64,000 nucleotides of DNA from Pseudarthrobacter oxydans (GTDB lineage Bacteria > Actinomycetota > Actinomycetes > Actinomycetales > Micrococcaceae). The notes beneath the pieces are model-generated. The model did not search any database. It was not told the DNA's origin and saw nothing but the letters and a program-made list of their open reading frames with translations. Of this stretch, positions 1 to 6,956 are shown one piece after another. The stretch covers positions 1 through 64,000 of the forward strand of contig NZ_JABTYH010000023.1 of assembly GCF_013314975.1 (NCBI RefSeq), read 5' to 3'. The translations under genes and the position numbers were made by a program. Numbering within the stretch: position 1 is the stretch's first letter; the number at the start of each line of letters is the position of its first letter.

Positions 1-305
1 TCTGAACCTGGCCAAGACGCTTTAGTCAGCAAACGTCCAATGGAACTTCATTGGAAGATCCTTGGAAGGCACTACGAGGAGAATCTCCTCTACATGCAAG
101 GAATTGGAACTTTGGAACTTTAGATCGACCTGCTTAGCAGCACTAGAGGCAGCTCTTAGATAGAGCTGCCTGACACTGCATCTCTGTACCGATCCAAGCT
201 GTCAATCCAAAAGTTCCAAAGTTCCAGTTCCCTTGCCGCACCACCAAACGACGCAGCGACGTATTGACGATCCCCAAAACCGATAGCTAACAAAAGGATC
301 GCATC
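1..305. repeat. Repeat-rich non-coding region at the window edge
   Basis: No ORF is convincing here. The stretch is full of TTGGAA/TTCCAA words and short dyads. A perfect 17-bp inverted repeat links 105-121 and 210-226 (core GGAACTTTGGAACTTT). Between its arms lies a perfect 10-bp hairpin (147-156 with 162-171, 5-nt loop). Smaller dyads sit at 37-54 and 76-90. Such packing suggests a protein-binding or recombination region, but no known site type was recognised. Confidence 0.6.
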
Positions 306-713
306 ATGCGAGAAGCAATCATCTATTCCCTACTCGACCAGACTAAGCTCCATATCCACCTTCCCGATGGTGGCAAGTGGGTTCGTTCGTACCTCAAGGA
401 AATCTTGGGCGAAAGAGCTGTACTTGACTGGTTCGAGGACAGCAACAACACAGTATGGTGGGAGGTTTCCAAAACCCACCGTGAGAAGCTCACAAACGCC
501 CTTCTAACGCGCTATCAAGGTGTGTGGGTAGTCCAGGACCACCGAATAGCTCAGGCCTGCACAGGGTCCTGCAGGAGGGCCAAGACCGCCGATTGCGAAT
601 GTTCGTGCGGAGGCCAATTCCATGGCGGAACACCAGACGGTGGGACCGTTGCCGCTGACTTTCTTGTAGATTCTGCCACCAGACGAGTCGGGAGATACTA
701 CGTCGGAACATAG
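306..713 (+). CDS. Hypothetical cysteine-rich island protein
   Basis: This 135-residue ORF is not assigned to a named family. An AAAGGA ribosome binding site precedes ATG 306. The N-terminal 75 residues look like a compact globular domain rich in W, L and charged residues. Around residues 83-106 lies a motif of the form C-x3-C-x2-A-x4-C-x-C-x-C-G-G, followed by HGG, which resembles small putative metal-binding proteins of actinobacterial phages and mobile elements (memory of similar sequences, not a search). It sits alone between two repeat clusters. ORFs on the opposite strand overlap it but lack comparable start signals. The reading frame is likely real; its function is unknown. Confidence 0.5.
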   Translation: MREAIIYSLLDQTKLHIHLPDGGKWVRSYLKEILGERAVLDWFEDSNNTVWWEVSKTHREKLTNALLTRYQGVWVVQDHRIAQACTGSCRRAKTADCECSCGGQFHGGTPDGGTVAADFLVDSATRRVGRYYVGT

Positions 714-744
714 GATCTGCTCAGCGAGGCCAAATGCCGCCCAT

Positions 745-823
745 AACGGCGATACTTCCAAGAGCCTACTTCCAACGGCGATACTTCCAAGAGGGAAGGT
801 TCCATGAGTAGACGGTTCCATGA
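745..823. repeat. Direct repeats with TTCCA core
   Basis: A 20-bp word starting AACGGCGATACTTCC occurs at 745-764 and again exactly at 774-793. Just downstream GGTTCCATGA occurs at 798-807 and 814-823. All carry the TTCC(A) word that also fills positions 1-230. This may be a tandem binding-site cluster. Confidence 0.6.
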
Positions 824-960
824 AATGGAGCAAAAGTTGACAACTGGTTATGTTAGGAATTATCCACACTAGTCCGAAAAACACCCTAGTGCTGGTCTCC
901 TAAAAGCGACCCTAAAAGTTTCCAAAACCTACCCGCATGAAGCCAGGTGGCCACGCGAAG

Positions 961-1185
961 TCAGAGGTACTCAGTGGGAATGGCTTCATACGTCGGTCGG
1001 TTTTGGTAAATCGGGTCGTTCTCGTTGTGGCGGCTAATACCACACACCTGACACACCAATGTGCAGTCCTCAGAGCAGTCCCTCACCTGGCTTCCTGAGG
1101 AGAATAACGAGCTGGCGTGGTTATGACAACGGGCAGTTTCTGGCGTCGGGGTTTTCTGATCTGTTACGACTGCAAACATTTTCAT
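961..1185 (-). CDS. Small Cys/His-containing hypothetical protein
   Basis: This 74-residue ORF starts at ATG 1185. A strong GGAGAGG ribosome binding site lies a few bases upstream on the minus strand, which is the main reason to accept it. The middle holds C-x3-C-x3-C-x2-C, with an earlier C-x-H pair, so metal binding is possible. No family was recognised. The opposite-strand ORF at 1059-1307 lacks a good start signal and was not accepted. Composition matches the low-GC island rather than the chromosome. Confidence 0.35.
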   Translation of the reverse strand: MKMFAVVTDQKTPTPETARCHNHASSLFSSGSQVRDCSEDCTLVCQVCGISRHNENDPIYQNRPTYEAIPTEYL

Positions 1186-1508
1186 TTTGGCCTCTCCAGA
1201 GGTTTTTTGTGGACAGGGAACACGTAGGTCACCTGTCCACTGTGAAGATCAGCCTATCCATACCGAGCAAGACAGACATCTTGTGTTTCTGGAAGAAACT
1301 TTTGTAAGTCACGGCCCCTGCTTTGGGCCAGTTTTACAAAACTTTCTCCGGTAACGCGGCCCTTGCAGGTTCAGACTGCAGGACTAAGAAAACAGGCGTA
1401 GGATCCCGAAGCAATCAACCAACAGCTTCATTACCGAGAAAGTCCCGGCCCTAAGAGATGCCCAGGGCCGGGACGTTCAGCCGGACTCGCCGGTCAAACC
1501 GGCCTCTG
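1186..1508. other. Non-coding stretch with hairpins
   Basis: No supported gene. It contains a short dyad CCTCT/AGAGG near 1192-1203 followed by a T run, a short GGCCC/GGGCC hairpin at 1313-1329 followed by TTTT, and the recombinase terminator at 1442-1474. The rest shows no recognised feature. Confidence 0.5.
1442..1474 (-). terminator. Hairpin terminator behind the serine recombinase
   Basis: A perfect 11-bp stem (1442-1452 with 1464-1474) encloses an 11-nt loop, 35 bp past the recombinase stop. On the minus strand a short T-rich stretch follows the stem. It fits an intrinsic terminator. Confidence 0.6.
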
Positions 1509-2060
1509 CTAGCCCGCTAAGTAGCGATAAACCGTTGCTCGCGAAACGCCAAGCATCTTACCGATGTCACTCGCACTGAGACCCTTTGCCTTAAGGCTGG
1601 CGGCCCGAGCAGCGGCTGCGTCGTCCACTTTCCTCGGGCGGCCACCATGTCGATTGTTCAAAGCAGCGACTGCAAGCCCAGCGCGCGTTCGTTCTACCAT
1701 GGTGTCCCGCTCCAACTGAGCAAATGCCGCCATTATCGTTAGCATCGCCGTTCCCATAGGCCCATTCGTATCAAGGCCTTCGGTCACTGAGCGAAAACCG
1801 ACTTCTCGCTTCCGCAGCTCCTCGACGACTTCGAGAACGTGGCGGGTGTTCCGCCCGAGCCGGTCCAACTTCCACACGGTCAGGACGTCCCCGCTCTCCA
1901 GACGGTCGAGAGCTCTTGTTAGCTCTGGACGTTCGGTTGCCGTGCCACTTACGCCCTGGTCAGCATAAGTCCGAACAGCGCCGGCCTCCTTCAGGGCAGA
2001 AAGTTGCAAATCGAGATTCTGCTCGACTGTCGAAACTCTCGCGTAACCAATGACTGCCAT
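1509..2060 (-). CDS. Serine recombinase, resolvase/invertase family
   Basis: This 183-residue protein has the usual length of Tn3-type resolvases and Pin-type invertases. The N-terminal catalytic domain shows the YARVS motif with nucleophile Ser10 and Arg8, and the conserved DRLGR segment with Arg67 and Arg70. Residues 115-135 form the long dimerisation helix (LERD..ERTRAG). A C-terminal helix-turn-helix occupies about 150-183 (GVSRATVYRYL). It would catalyse site-specific recombination through a phosphoserine intermediate. Repeats immediately upstream at 2078-2126 probably form its site. No transposase is visible in the window, so whether it belongs to a transposon, an inversion system or island maintenance is open. 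Confidence 0.92.
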   Translation of the reverse strand: MAVIGYARVSTVEQNLDLQLSALKEAGAVRTYADQGVSGTATERPELTRALDRLESGDVLTVWKLDRLGRNTRHVLEVVEELRKREVGFRSVTEGLDTNGPMGTAMLTIMAAFAQLERDTMVERTRAGLAVAALNNRHGGRPRKVDDAAAARAASLKAKGLSASDIGKMLGVSRATVYRYLAG

Positions 2061-2077
2061 ATGCCGCCCTATCTAAG

Positions 2078-2126
2078 AATGCCGTATCAAACAGTGTTTT
2101 GAGACTACCTGTTTTGAGACGGCATT
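2078..2126. repeat. Candidate recombination (res-like) site of the serine recombinase
   Basis: AATGCCGTATCAAAC at 2078-2092 is matched in inverted orientation by the word at 2111-2126 (one substitution and one extra A). A third copy of GTTTTGAGAC lies at 2096-2105, exactly 15 bp from the copy at 2111-2120. Three related half-sites immediately upstream of a resolvase gene match the layout of a resolution or crossover site. Assignment is inferred from position and symmetry. Confidence 0.6.
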
Positions 2127-2188
2127 TCAAGATTACAAAATTGGCTAGAACGCAACATCCACGACTTTGGATACTCCAGCCCCTGATC

Positions 2189-2215
2189 GTCTTAAAAAAC
2201 GATCGTTTTTAAGAC
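2189..2215. repeat. Near-perfect AT-rich palindrome
   Basis: The arms GTCTTAAAAA(A)CG and CGTTTTTAAGAC meet at a central AT, giving a 27-bp near-perfect palindrome with one extra A. It lies between the recombinase start and the end of the ABC ATPase gene. It could be an operator, a second recombinase site or a bidirectional terminator. Confidence 0.6.
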
Positions 2216-2278
2216 TCCTCCTGTGAGCCGTCGAATTCCCGAATTTGCTTTGAGGAGGGAATCAACCTCTCTTACTTG

Positions 2279-2302
2279 CGGGCGAGCGCGTACGCGAGCC
2301 CG
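2279..2302 (-). terminator. Possible hairpin downstream of the ABC-3C operon
   Basis: CGGGC and GCCCG flank an inner palindrome CGCGTACGCG about 37 bp beyond the ATPase stop. The stem is imperfect and has no clear T tract, so terminator function is tentative. Confidence 0.3.
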
Positions 2303-2338
2303 TAGTTTGAGGCTCTCTGACCAGCACGCTCACAAGCC

Positions 2339-4135
2339 TCACCAGGAAGGTATTTTGAATAGCCTGCCGGAAGTTCCTTCGTCGTGAAGCGTAAGAACAA
2401 TCTCGTCCGGATTGAGGAGATGAACACCAGAAGTTGATGATGGCGGTAAGTCAGAATCGATGGCAGTCATGATGATCTGTATACCGAGGGCGGCATGCTC
2501 CCGGTAGACCTCCACAAGTTTTTCCTTTTTTCTCGAATCGAGAGATTCGAAAGCGCCGTCGTGATACACAAATCTGGGGAACCCCGAGCCCAAGTGTGCA
2601 GACAGAACGGCCAGGTCAAATGCCATACACATCAATTTCTTGTAAGTGTTCCCGCGCCCCTGCGACGTGGCGGTGTCCTTCTGATTAAGAATTTCCGCGC
2701 TGAAGTCCACATGACCTTCCCCGTTCAGCCGGGCCGACAGGAGCGCATGAGAACCGGTAACGGTGTAAATGATGTCGTTGAACCTGTCCTGAATCTGCCA
2801 AAAGAGACTGTCTGTGTCTTCAATTTGCGCCTTTAGTTCGTCACTCAAGACACCCTTCTTGCGAGTCACCTCCGCTTCAGCTGCTTGACGATCAGCGCTC
2901 AACTCGTCAATTCGGCTCAAAGCCTCTTTCTTCTGGTTTAGTACGGCAATCTCAGATGTAAGGCCGACTAGTTGCTGAGAAACTTCACGGTACTTAGCCA
3001 GCGAGTCACTGTTGCTCAGAAATGAAAGGAGCTCAGTCCTGCGTGCCCCCAATATCTCTAGCTCAGATTCAACGTTGGCCAGGGCAGCAACAAGATCCGC
3101 CTGCTCCTCTTCAAGATAGCCCCGTCGCTCAGTGCCGATCTGCTGGTTGAAGCGAATGAGGGACTCAAAGTCCCGCACTATCTGCCCTTCAAAGATGACA
3201 CTCGCCTCCTCAAACAGGGCAGAGACTTCGGCCACGTCAAAATTGATTTCGCGCTCAACTAGCGCGAGTTCAACCTTTTTTAGTCTTTTCGTAAGGCCGT
3301 ATCGCTCTTCGTTAAGGTTTGCGGTCCGCAAGTCGATGTCATCAACGAGTTCGGTAGTTCTGTCAGCGTCCTCGGCACCGAAGTCAAACTCGGCCAGAAG
3401 CAGCTCACGCTTGCGAAGGTCCTGAGTCTTGATCCGGAGTAAGCCTTCAATATCCGCCAAGCCCGAGGAGTTCAGGCTGCTCTCAGCATGGATAACGGCA
3501 ACCTGGCCGTTCTTCTGGTCTAAGGCAACTTCGGCTTCGTAGACATCGCGGATGGACGCTGCTTCGAAACCTAGGATATGAGCAAGAAAGGGTTTCCAGA
3601 CGACGTCCCGCGTGCTGGCGTTCTGTACCTTGAAGACGCTTCTATAGCTATCTTGGGATCGGAGGAGGTAGGGCATCTCCTTGCGGTAATCGAACGGTGC
3701 AAGGGCGCCCAGATCAAGAATTCCATCCAGGATCGTCTTTGCCTTCGCGAGAGGTAGATTCCAGTGGTCCCACTCCTCTTGTTGCAGGGCCGAATAATCT
3801 TCCCGTCGTTGCGAGTGACGTTTGATACCGATACGAGTATGTGTAGAAGCCGAACGGCGCACCGTAACGAAGCTGCCATTTTCTAACGCAATCTCAATAA
3901 AAAAGACGAACGGACTAAATGTTGTTGCATGACGGAACAGGAAGAACTCTGATGAACGACCCTTGAGCAAACAAAAGTCGATCAGTCCCCCGAGAGTTGT
4001 CTTTCCCAGGTTATGAGTATCACGATCTTTGTTTTCAGGTAGACGGATCTCGCCCAGGACGACGTTGAGTCCGTCCCGGAAGTCGATGCGCGTCAGTTCG
4101 GCTGGCCTATTGGAATATAAGGAAGAGAGTTTCAT
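2339..4135 (-). CDS. ABC-3C system ABC ATPase (DUF2326 family)
   Basis: This 598-residue protein is the ATPase of an ABC three-component (ABC-3C) conflict system. The start chosen is ATG 4135, which overlaps the middle-component stop as TGATG; a GTG one codon upstream is possible. The N terminus has an SMC/RecF-like strand followed by an atypical P-loop ending HNLGKTTL near residues 41-48. Central residues about 190-460 are coiled-coil rich. Near the C terminus a Walker B/D-loop segment reads YHDGAFESLDSRKK, characteristic of the DUF2326 group. In the published ABC-3C model the ATPase senses nucleic acid or invasion and gates an effector; here the effector is the nuclease two genes upstream. 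Confidence 0.85.
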   Translation of the reverse strand: MKLSSLYSNRPAELTRIDFRDGLNVVLGEIRLPENKDRDTHNLGKTTLGGLIDFCLLKGRSSEFFLFRHATTFSPFVFFIEIALENGSFVTVRRSASTHTRIGIKRHSQRREDYSALQQEEWDHWNLPLAKAKTILDGILDLGALAPFDYRKEMPYLLRSQDSYRSVFKVQNASTRDVVWKPFLAHILGFEAASIRDVYEAEVALDQKNGQVAVIHAESSLNSSGLADIEGLLRIKTQDLRKRELLLAEFDFGAEDADRTTELVDDIDLRTANLNEERYGLTKRLKKVELALVEREINFDVAEVSALFEEASVIFEGQIVRDFESLIRFNQQIGTERRGYLEEEQADLVAALANVESELEILGARRTELLSFLSNSDSLAKYREVSQQLVGLTSEIAVLNQKKEALSRIDELSADRQAAEAEVTRKKGVLSDELKAQIEDTDSLFWQIQDRFNDIIYTVTGSHALLSARLNGEGHVDFSAEILNQKDTATSQGRGNTYKKLMCMAFDLAVLSAHLGSGFPRFVYHDGAFESLDSRKKEKLVEVYREHAALGIQIIMTAIDSDLPPSSTSGVHLLNPDEIVLTLHDEGTSGRLFKIPSW

Positions 4136-4371
4136 CACGGGCCCACATATTCAAGAGTATCGTTTTTTCGCCTGTATTCGATGAGACCAAAGAGATAGAG
4201 CAGGTTAAGTGCCGGGATCACTAAGGAGGCAAGGGATTGATCTTGTCCCAATGCCCGAGCCCTAGCATCCTCGAAAGAGACGGATCTCTTACTGCGCAAA
4301 TACTTAAGTAGTATCGCCGCCACTGCTACCACCGTCTTGTCCGGATGGGAATGTTTAGTCGGCCTCAGCAT
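4135..4371 (-). CDS. ABC-3C system middle component (MC6-like)
   Basis: This small 78-residue protein bridges the ATPase and effector in ABC-3C systems. ATG 4371 was chosen because it gives the family-typical start MLRPTKH and has a GGAG site just upstream; a longer TTG start at 4386 is less likely. Recognisable features are the N-terminal PTKH, a central helix-rich section, and a C-terminal wing with LNLLYLFGLIEYRRKND, typical of middle-component group 6 and of winged-helix folds. It overlaps the nuclease gene by 17 bp and the ATPase by one base, so translation is coupled and the products probably assemble together. Subfamily assignment is from memory of motifs. Confidence 0.75.
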   Translation of the reverse strand: MLRPTKHSHPDKTVVAVAAILLKYLRSKRSVSFEDARARALGQDQSLASLVIPALNLLYLFGLIEYRRKNDTLEYVGP

Positions 4372-5320
4372 CACTGGTTTCTCCAATGTCGCAGTGCCAG
4401 TACATGTAAAAGACTATGACCCTCGTAAGCCTCTTGAACCTACGCAGCAGAGGATTGCGACTGAATAGTAGCTCGAGGAGGTACTCAAGTACGTCATCGA
4501 AGTTCTCGAACAGCGAGCGCTTCGAAAGGATCCGCGCTTGGAACTCATCGACCACAGACTCGTATAGCCTCATTACATCGGCATTGTCTGGGGACTCTAG
4601 GAATTCTTGGATTCTGAAGCAATCAGCAAGATACCTTCGTCTCCGATCCTTGGCATACGAATCAGTCAGTCTGTTCAAACGATTTTTTTCTGCATAGCTG
4701 ACACGGTCCACTGGAATATCATCCACGGCGGCCAATGCAGCCGGTGGCAGATCTCCATGCAGTGCCTCAATTATCTCAGCTAGCTCGTTGGAGTCGACCA
4801 AGAGCGGTGCGTCCAAGGCAGCGATCTCACCTACACGCGCAACATCCGGCCAGGTCTTAAGATGCATATCTAGCTGATCGCGGCCGCATAGATATATGGA
4901 CTCTTCGGCAAGACCGGTTTTTAAAGAGATGTACGTTCGGATTTCACTCTCAGCGTTGCCGCTGAGTATCCGATTCGCAAAAACCATGTAATTATCCAGA
5001 TTGCCACTCTCAATAAGTTTGCTTACCCGGACAACTTCTTCAGTGAGAGTGGCCGACTGGCCGCTTGCACTAAAAAAATCCGGCTCACTGAAGTACTTAT
5101 TGTTCCCATTCGTATGCTTTGCCTGAACTATGGTCTTACCCGACCAAGGCGAGCGTGCGCTGGGATGCAGGTCAGCAGTACCATGGAACTTGGCGTCACG
5201 TCCGCCGTCCGGCCCAGGCGCGAACCCGATCACCCCGTAACCAAGCAGGCGCTGGCATATGGCAATCACGAGATTTTCAAACCCCGTCGGGGACATATCT
5301 TCGTAGTCGTACCATTTCAT
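4355..5320 (-). CDS. ABC-3C effector: PD-(D/E)xK restriction endonuclease with ABC-3C C-terminal domain
   Basis: This 321-residue protein is the predicted toxic effector of the cassette. The N-terminal 70 residues carry an Mrr-like endonuclease signature: Glu15 in GFENLV, Asp38 and Asp42 in GPDGGRDAKF, and Gln66/Lys68 in VQAKH. About 200-318 match the conserved ABC-3C C-terminal domain, ending in the hallmark CDIG. ATG 5320 is preferred over TTG 5332, as it gives the expected start MKWYDYEDMSP with a G-rich site upstream. It is the first gene of a tightly overlapping trio. The expected activity is DNA cleavage once licensed by the ATPase. All catalytic residues of the fold look present, so it is probably active. 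Confidence 0.85.
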   Translation of the reverse strand: MKWYDYEDMSPTGFENLVIAICQRLLGYGVIGFAPGPDGGRDAKFHGTADLHPSARSPWSGKTIVQAKHTNGNNKYFSEPDFFSASGQSATLTEEVVRVSKLIESGNLDNYMVFANRILSGNAESEIRTYISLKTGLAEESIYLCGRDQLDMHLKTWPDVARVGEIAALDAPLLVDSNELAEIIEALHGDLPPAALAAVDDIPVDRVSYAEKNRLNRLTDSYAKDRRRRYLADCFRIQEFLESPDNADVMRLYESVVDEFQARILSKRSLFENFDDVLEYLLELLFSRNPLLRRFKRLTRVIVFYMYWHCDIGETSDAEAD

Positions 5321-5432
5321 AGCCGCCCCCAAATACTCTTCTCGTGGTGCCTAGGTCCACACCGATAAGACTACCGACACTGGCCCTCGCTCTAGCTACC
5401 GGCACCCCGGAGGATGGAAATGCGACAGACGG

Positions 5433-5461
5433 AGTCCGAGTAAGTTACCCGTACTCGGACT
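5433..5461. repeat. Perfect 10-bp hairpin between HIRAN gene and ABC-3C operon
   Basis: AGTCCGAGTA at 5433-5442 pairs perfectly with 5452-5461 across a 9-nt loop, without a T tract on either side. It lies between the HIRAN gene stop and the nuclease start. It may be an operator or a partial terminator separating the two minus-strand units. Confidence 0.5.
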
Positions 5462-5545
5462 ACTTGGAGACGCTTTCGTCGGCCGATGAGGGCGGTCCCC
5501 AAGGCCAGCAAGCAACTAAACGTGCAGACCCAGAATCGTCGACTG

Positions 5546-6751
5546 TTACTCCAGGGGATCCAACAACCTTGGGTGTAGGTCTGAGATAATACCGAAGTCT
5601 CTACGAGCGCTTTTCAGCTTCGCCGATGTCACCTGCAGCAAATTTGCGGCGGCGTCAAAGCCTAGTTTCGTCATAGACGGATCCTTCGAGTTCCGCACAA
5701 GGTATAAACGTTCAGGGTCAGTCCAAGGATCGGCGTAGAACTTGGCGTCTTTGAGCATGCTCTTTACTGTTTCAAACGAACAGCCCATCTTGGATGCAAT
5801 TTGGTTCCGCGTGTAGCCTCCTTCTTGGAGTCGAAGGGCCTGCTGAGAACGCGCCAAGCGCTCGTCCTTGGCGACCTGATTCTGTTGCGGCAACGCGTTC
5901 AGCCCGTTCGCTGCAAGTACACTCTTGATCCTGCGATCCGAACAGCCAAGTTCGCGGCGCATCCTTGCTAGGGAAGCTCCATTGGCGTGAAGGTTCAAAA
6001 CGCGTTCAGCGAATACTTCTTGCGCAGCTGCCACTACGGCACGTTTTTCTTCTTCCAGGCGCTCACGTTCAAGTCTTGCTTCTTGGCGTGCTGCCTGTTT
6101 TTCCTCCCGAATGCGTTGGCGTTCCTGCTGGTCAACGTCTATAAGACGACGATAGAGGGCCGTCGGATACCGGTCCTCCAAACGCGATCCCCGGCTTTTG
6201 TGCCAATTTAGGCTCGGTGCCAGGTGTTTTTTGGACCTCAGGAGCCGCACATCTGCCGCGCTCAAACCATAACGTTCTGACTCTAATATGCGACTGCGTG
6301 CCTCGCTTGGGAGGGCTGCGATGACAGCATCACATTCTTTGAACAGGCCCAGGTCTTCCATTAGCCGTTCTGCATCTTCAAATCCCGGCAGTAGCACGGT
6401 CAGTCCGATCGTTCCCTCACCATAGGTGTGAACGAATCCGTCAGCATAGACAGCCGAGCCCGCCCGGTTGTAAGCAAAAACGACGTCGTGCCACAGGCCG
6501 GAGTCTTCCGCGGAAATGTAACCAACCCTTTTGCCTTCGAGGTGAAGCGCTACGGCCCATCGGTCGTAAGGATTTCCCGGCTCAGGAACTAGTTCAAACT
6601 CAATCTGATCCCCGTTCTTATGACCGGAAAAATTTTGAACGTGATAACTGGCTCCACGAACATAGTGATTATCTATATACGTCTTCGGCTTCAATTGAGT
6701 CCTACCGCCCGGACGAACATACTCGTCTGCTGGCGGCTTATAGCTTCCCAT
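5546..6751 (-). CDS. HIRAN-domain protein with coiled coil and C-terminal HTHs
   Basis: This 401-residue protein begins at ATG 6751, which follows a GGGGAG site; an in-frame extension to 6838 is possible. Residues about 30-80 resemble a HIRAN domain (VRGASYH, EPGNPYDRWAVAL, VGYIS), a fold known from HLTF/Rad5 that binds DNA ends and damaged or modified DNA. About 205-250 is a highly charged Q/R/E coiled coil. Two helix-turn-helix-like segments follow (around GCSDRRIKSVL and GCSFETVKSML), then a third HTH-like tail. No catalytic motif is visible, so it may be a DNA-sensing or regulatory partner. It lies upstream of, and on the same strand as, the ABC-3C trio, and is divergent from the EVE nuclease gene. 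Confidence 0.7.
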   Translation of the reverse strand: MGSYKPPADEYVRPGGRTQLKPKTYIDNHYVRGASYHVQNFSGHKNGDQIEFELVPEPGNPYDRWAVALHLEGKRVGYISAEDSGLWHDVVFAYNRAGSAVYADGFVHTYGEGTIGLTVLLPGFEDAERLMEDLGLFKECDAVIAALPSEARSRILESERYGLSAADVRLLRSKKHLAPSLNWHKSRGSRLEDRYPTALYRRLIDVDQQERQRIREEKQAARQEARLERERLEEEKRAVVAAAQEVFAERVLNLHANGASLARMRRELGCSDRRIKSVLAANGLNALPQQNQVAKDERLARSQQALRLQEGGYTRNQIASKMGCSFETVKSMLKDAKFYADPWTDPERLYLVRNSKDPSMTKLGFDAAANLLQVTSAKLKSARRDFGIISDLHPRLLDPLE

Positions 6752-6956
6752 TGGGAGACGCTCCCCTATCCCCTCGCACTTTTTGCTGGCACATCTGTAT
6801 CCAGCCACTTCCGACGAGATTATCCGAACAAAGCGCAAATAATGAGGCGGCAGCGCCGAGGAGAATTACTGGAGTTGCACAGCCCTGAGGACGACTCGGT
6901 CTTAGCGTTGTCCACGGAGCCCCGTTCTTCGGCTTGGCCCGCTTGCAACAGGATCT

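Noticed and set aside
504..884. 126-codon minus ORF over the small island ORF
   Set aside because: No ribosome binding site, and the plus-strand ORF has a better start and a Cys motif.
1192..1210. Short hairpin with T run as a plus-strand terminator
   Set aside because: The stem is only 5 bp and overlaps the ribosome binding site of the minus ORF at 961-1185, which explains the sequence better.
1059..1307. 82-codon plus ORF
   Set aside because: No ribosome binding site; overlaps the better-supported minus ORF 961-1185.
5344..5589. 81-codon plus ORF between ABC-3C and HIRAN genes
   Set aside because: It is low-complexity, crosses a hairpin and the HIRAN 3' end, and lacks a start signal.
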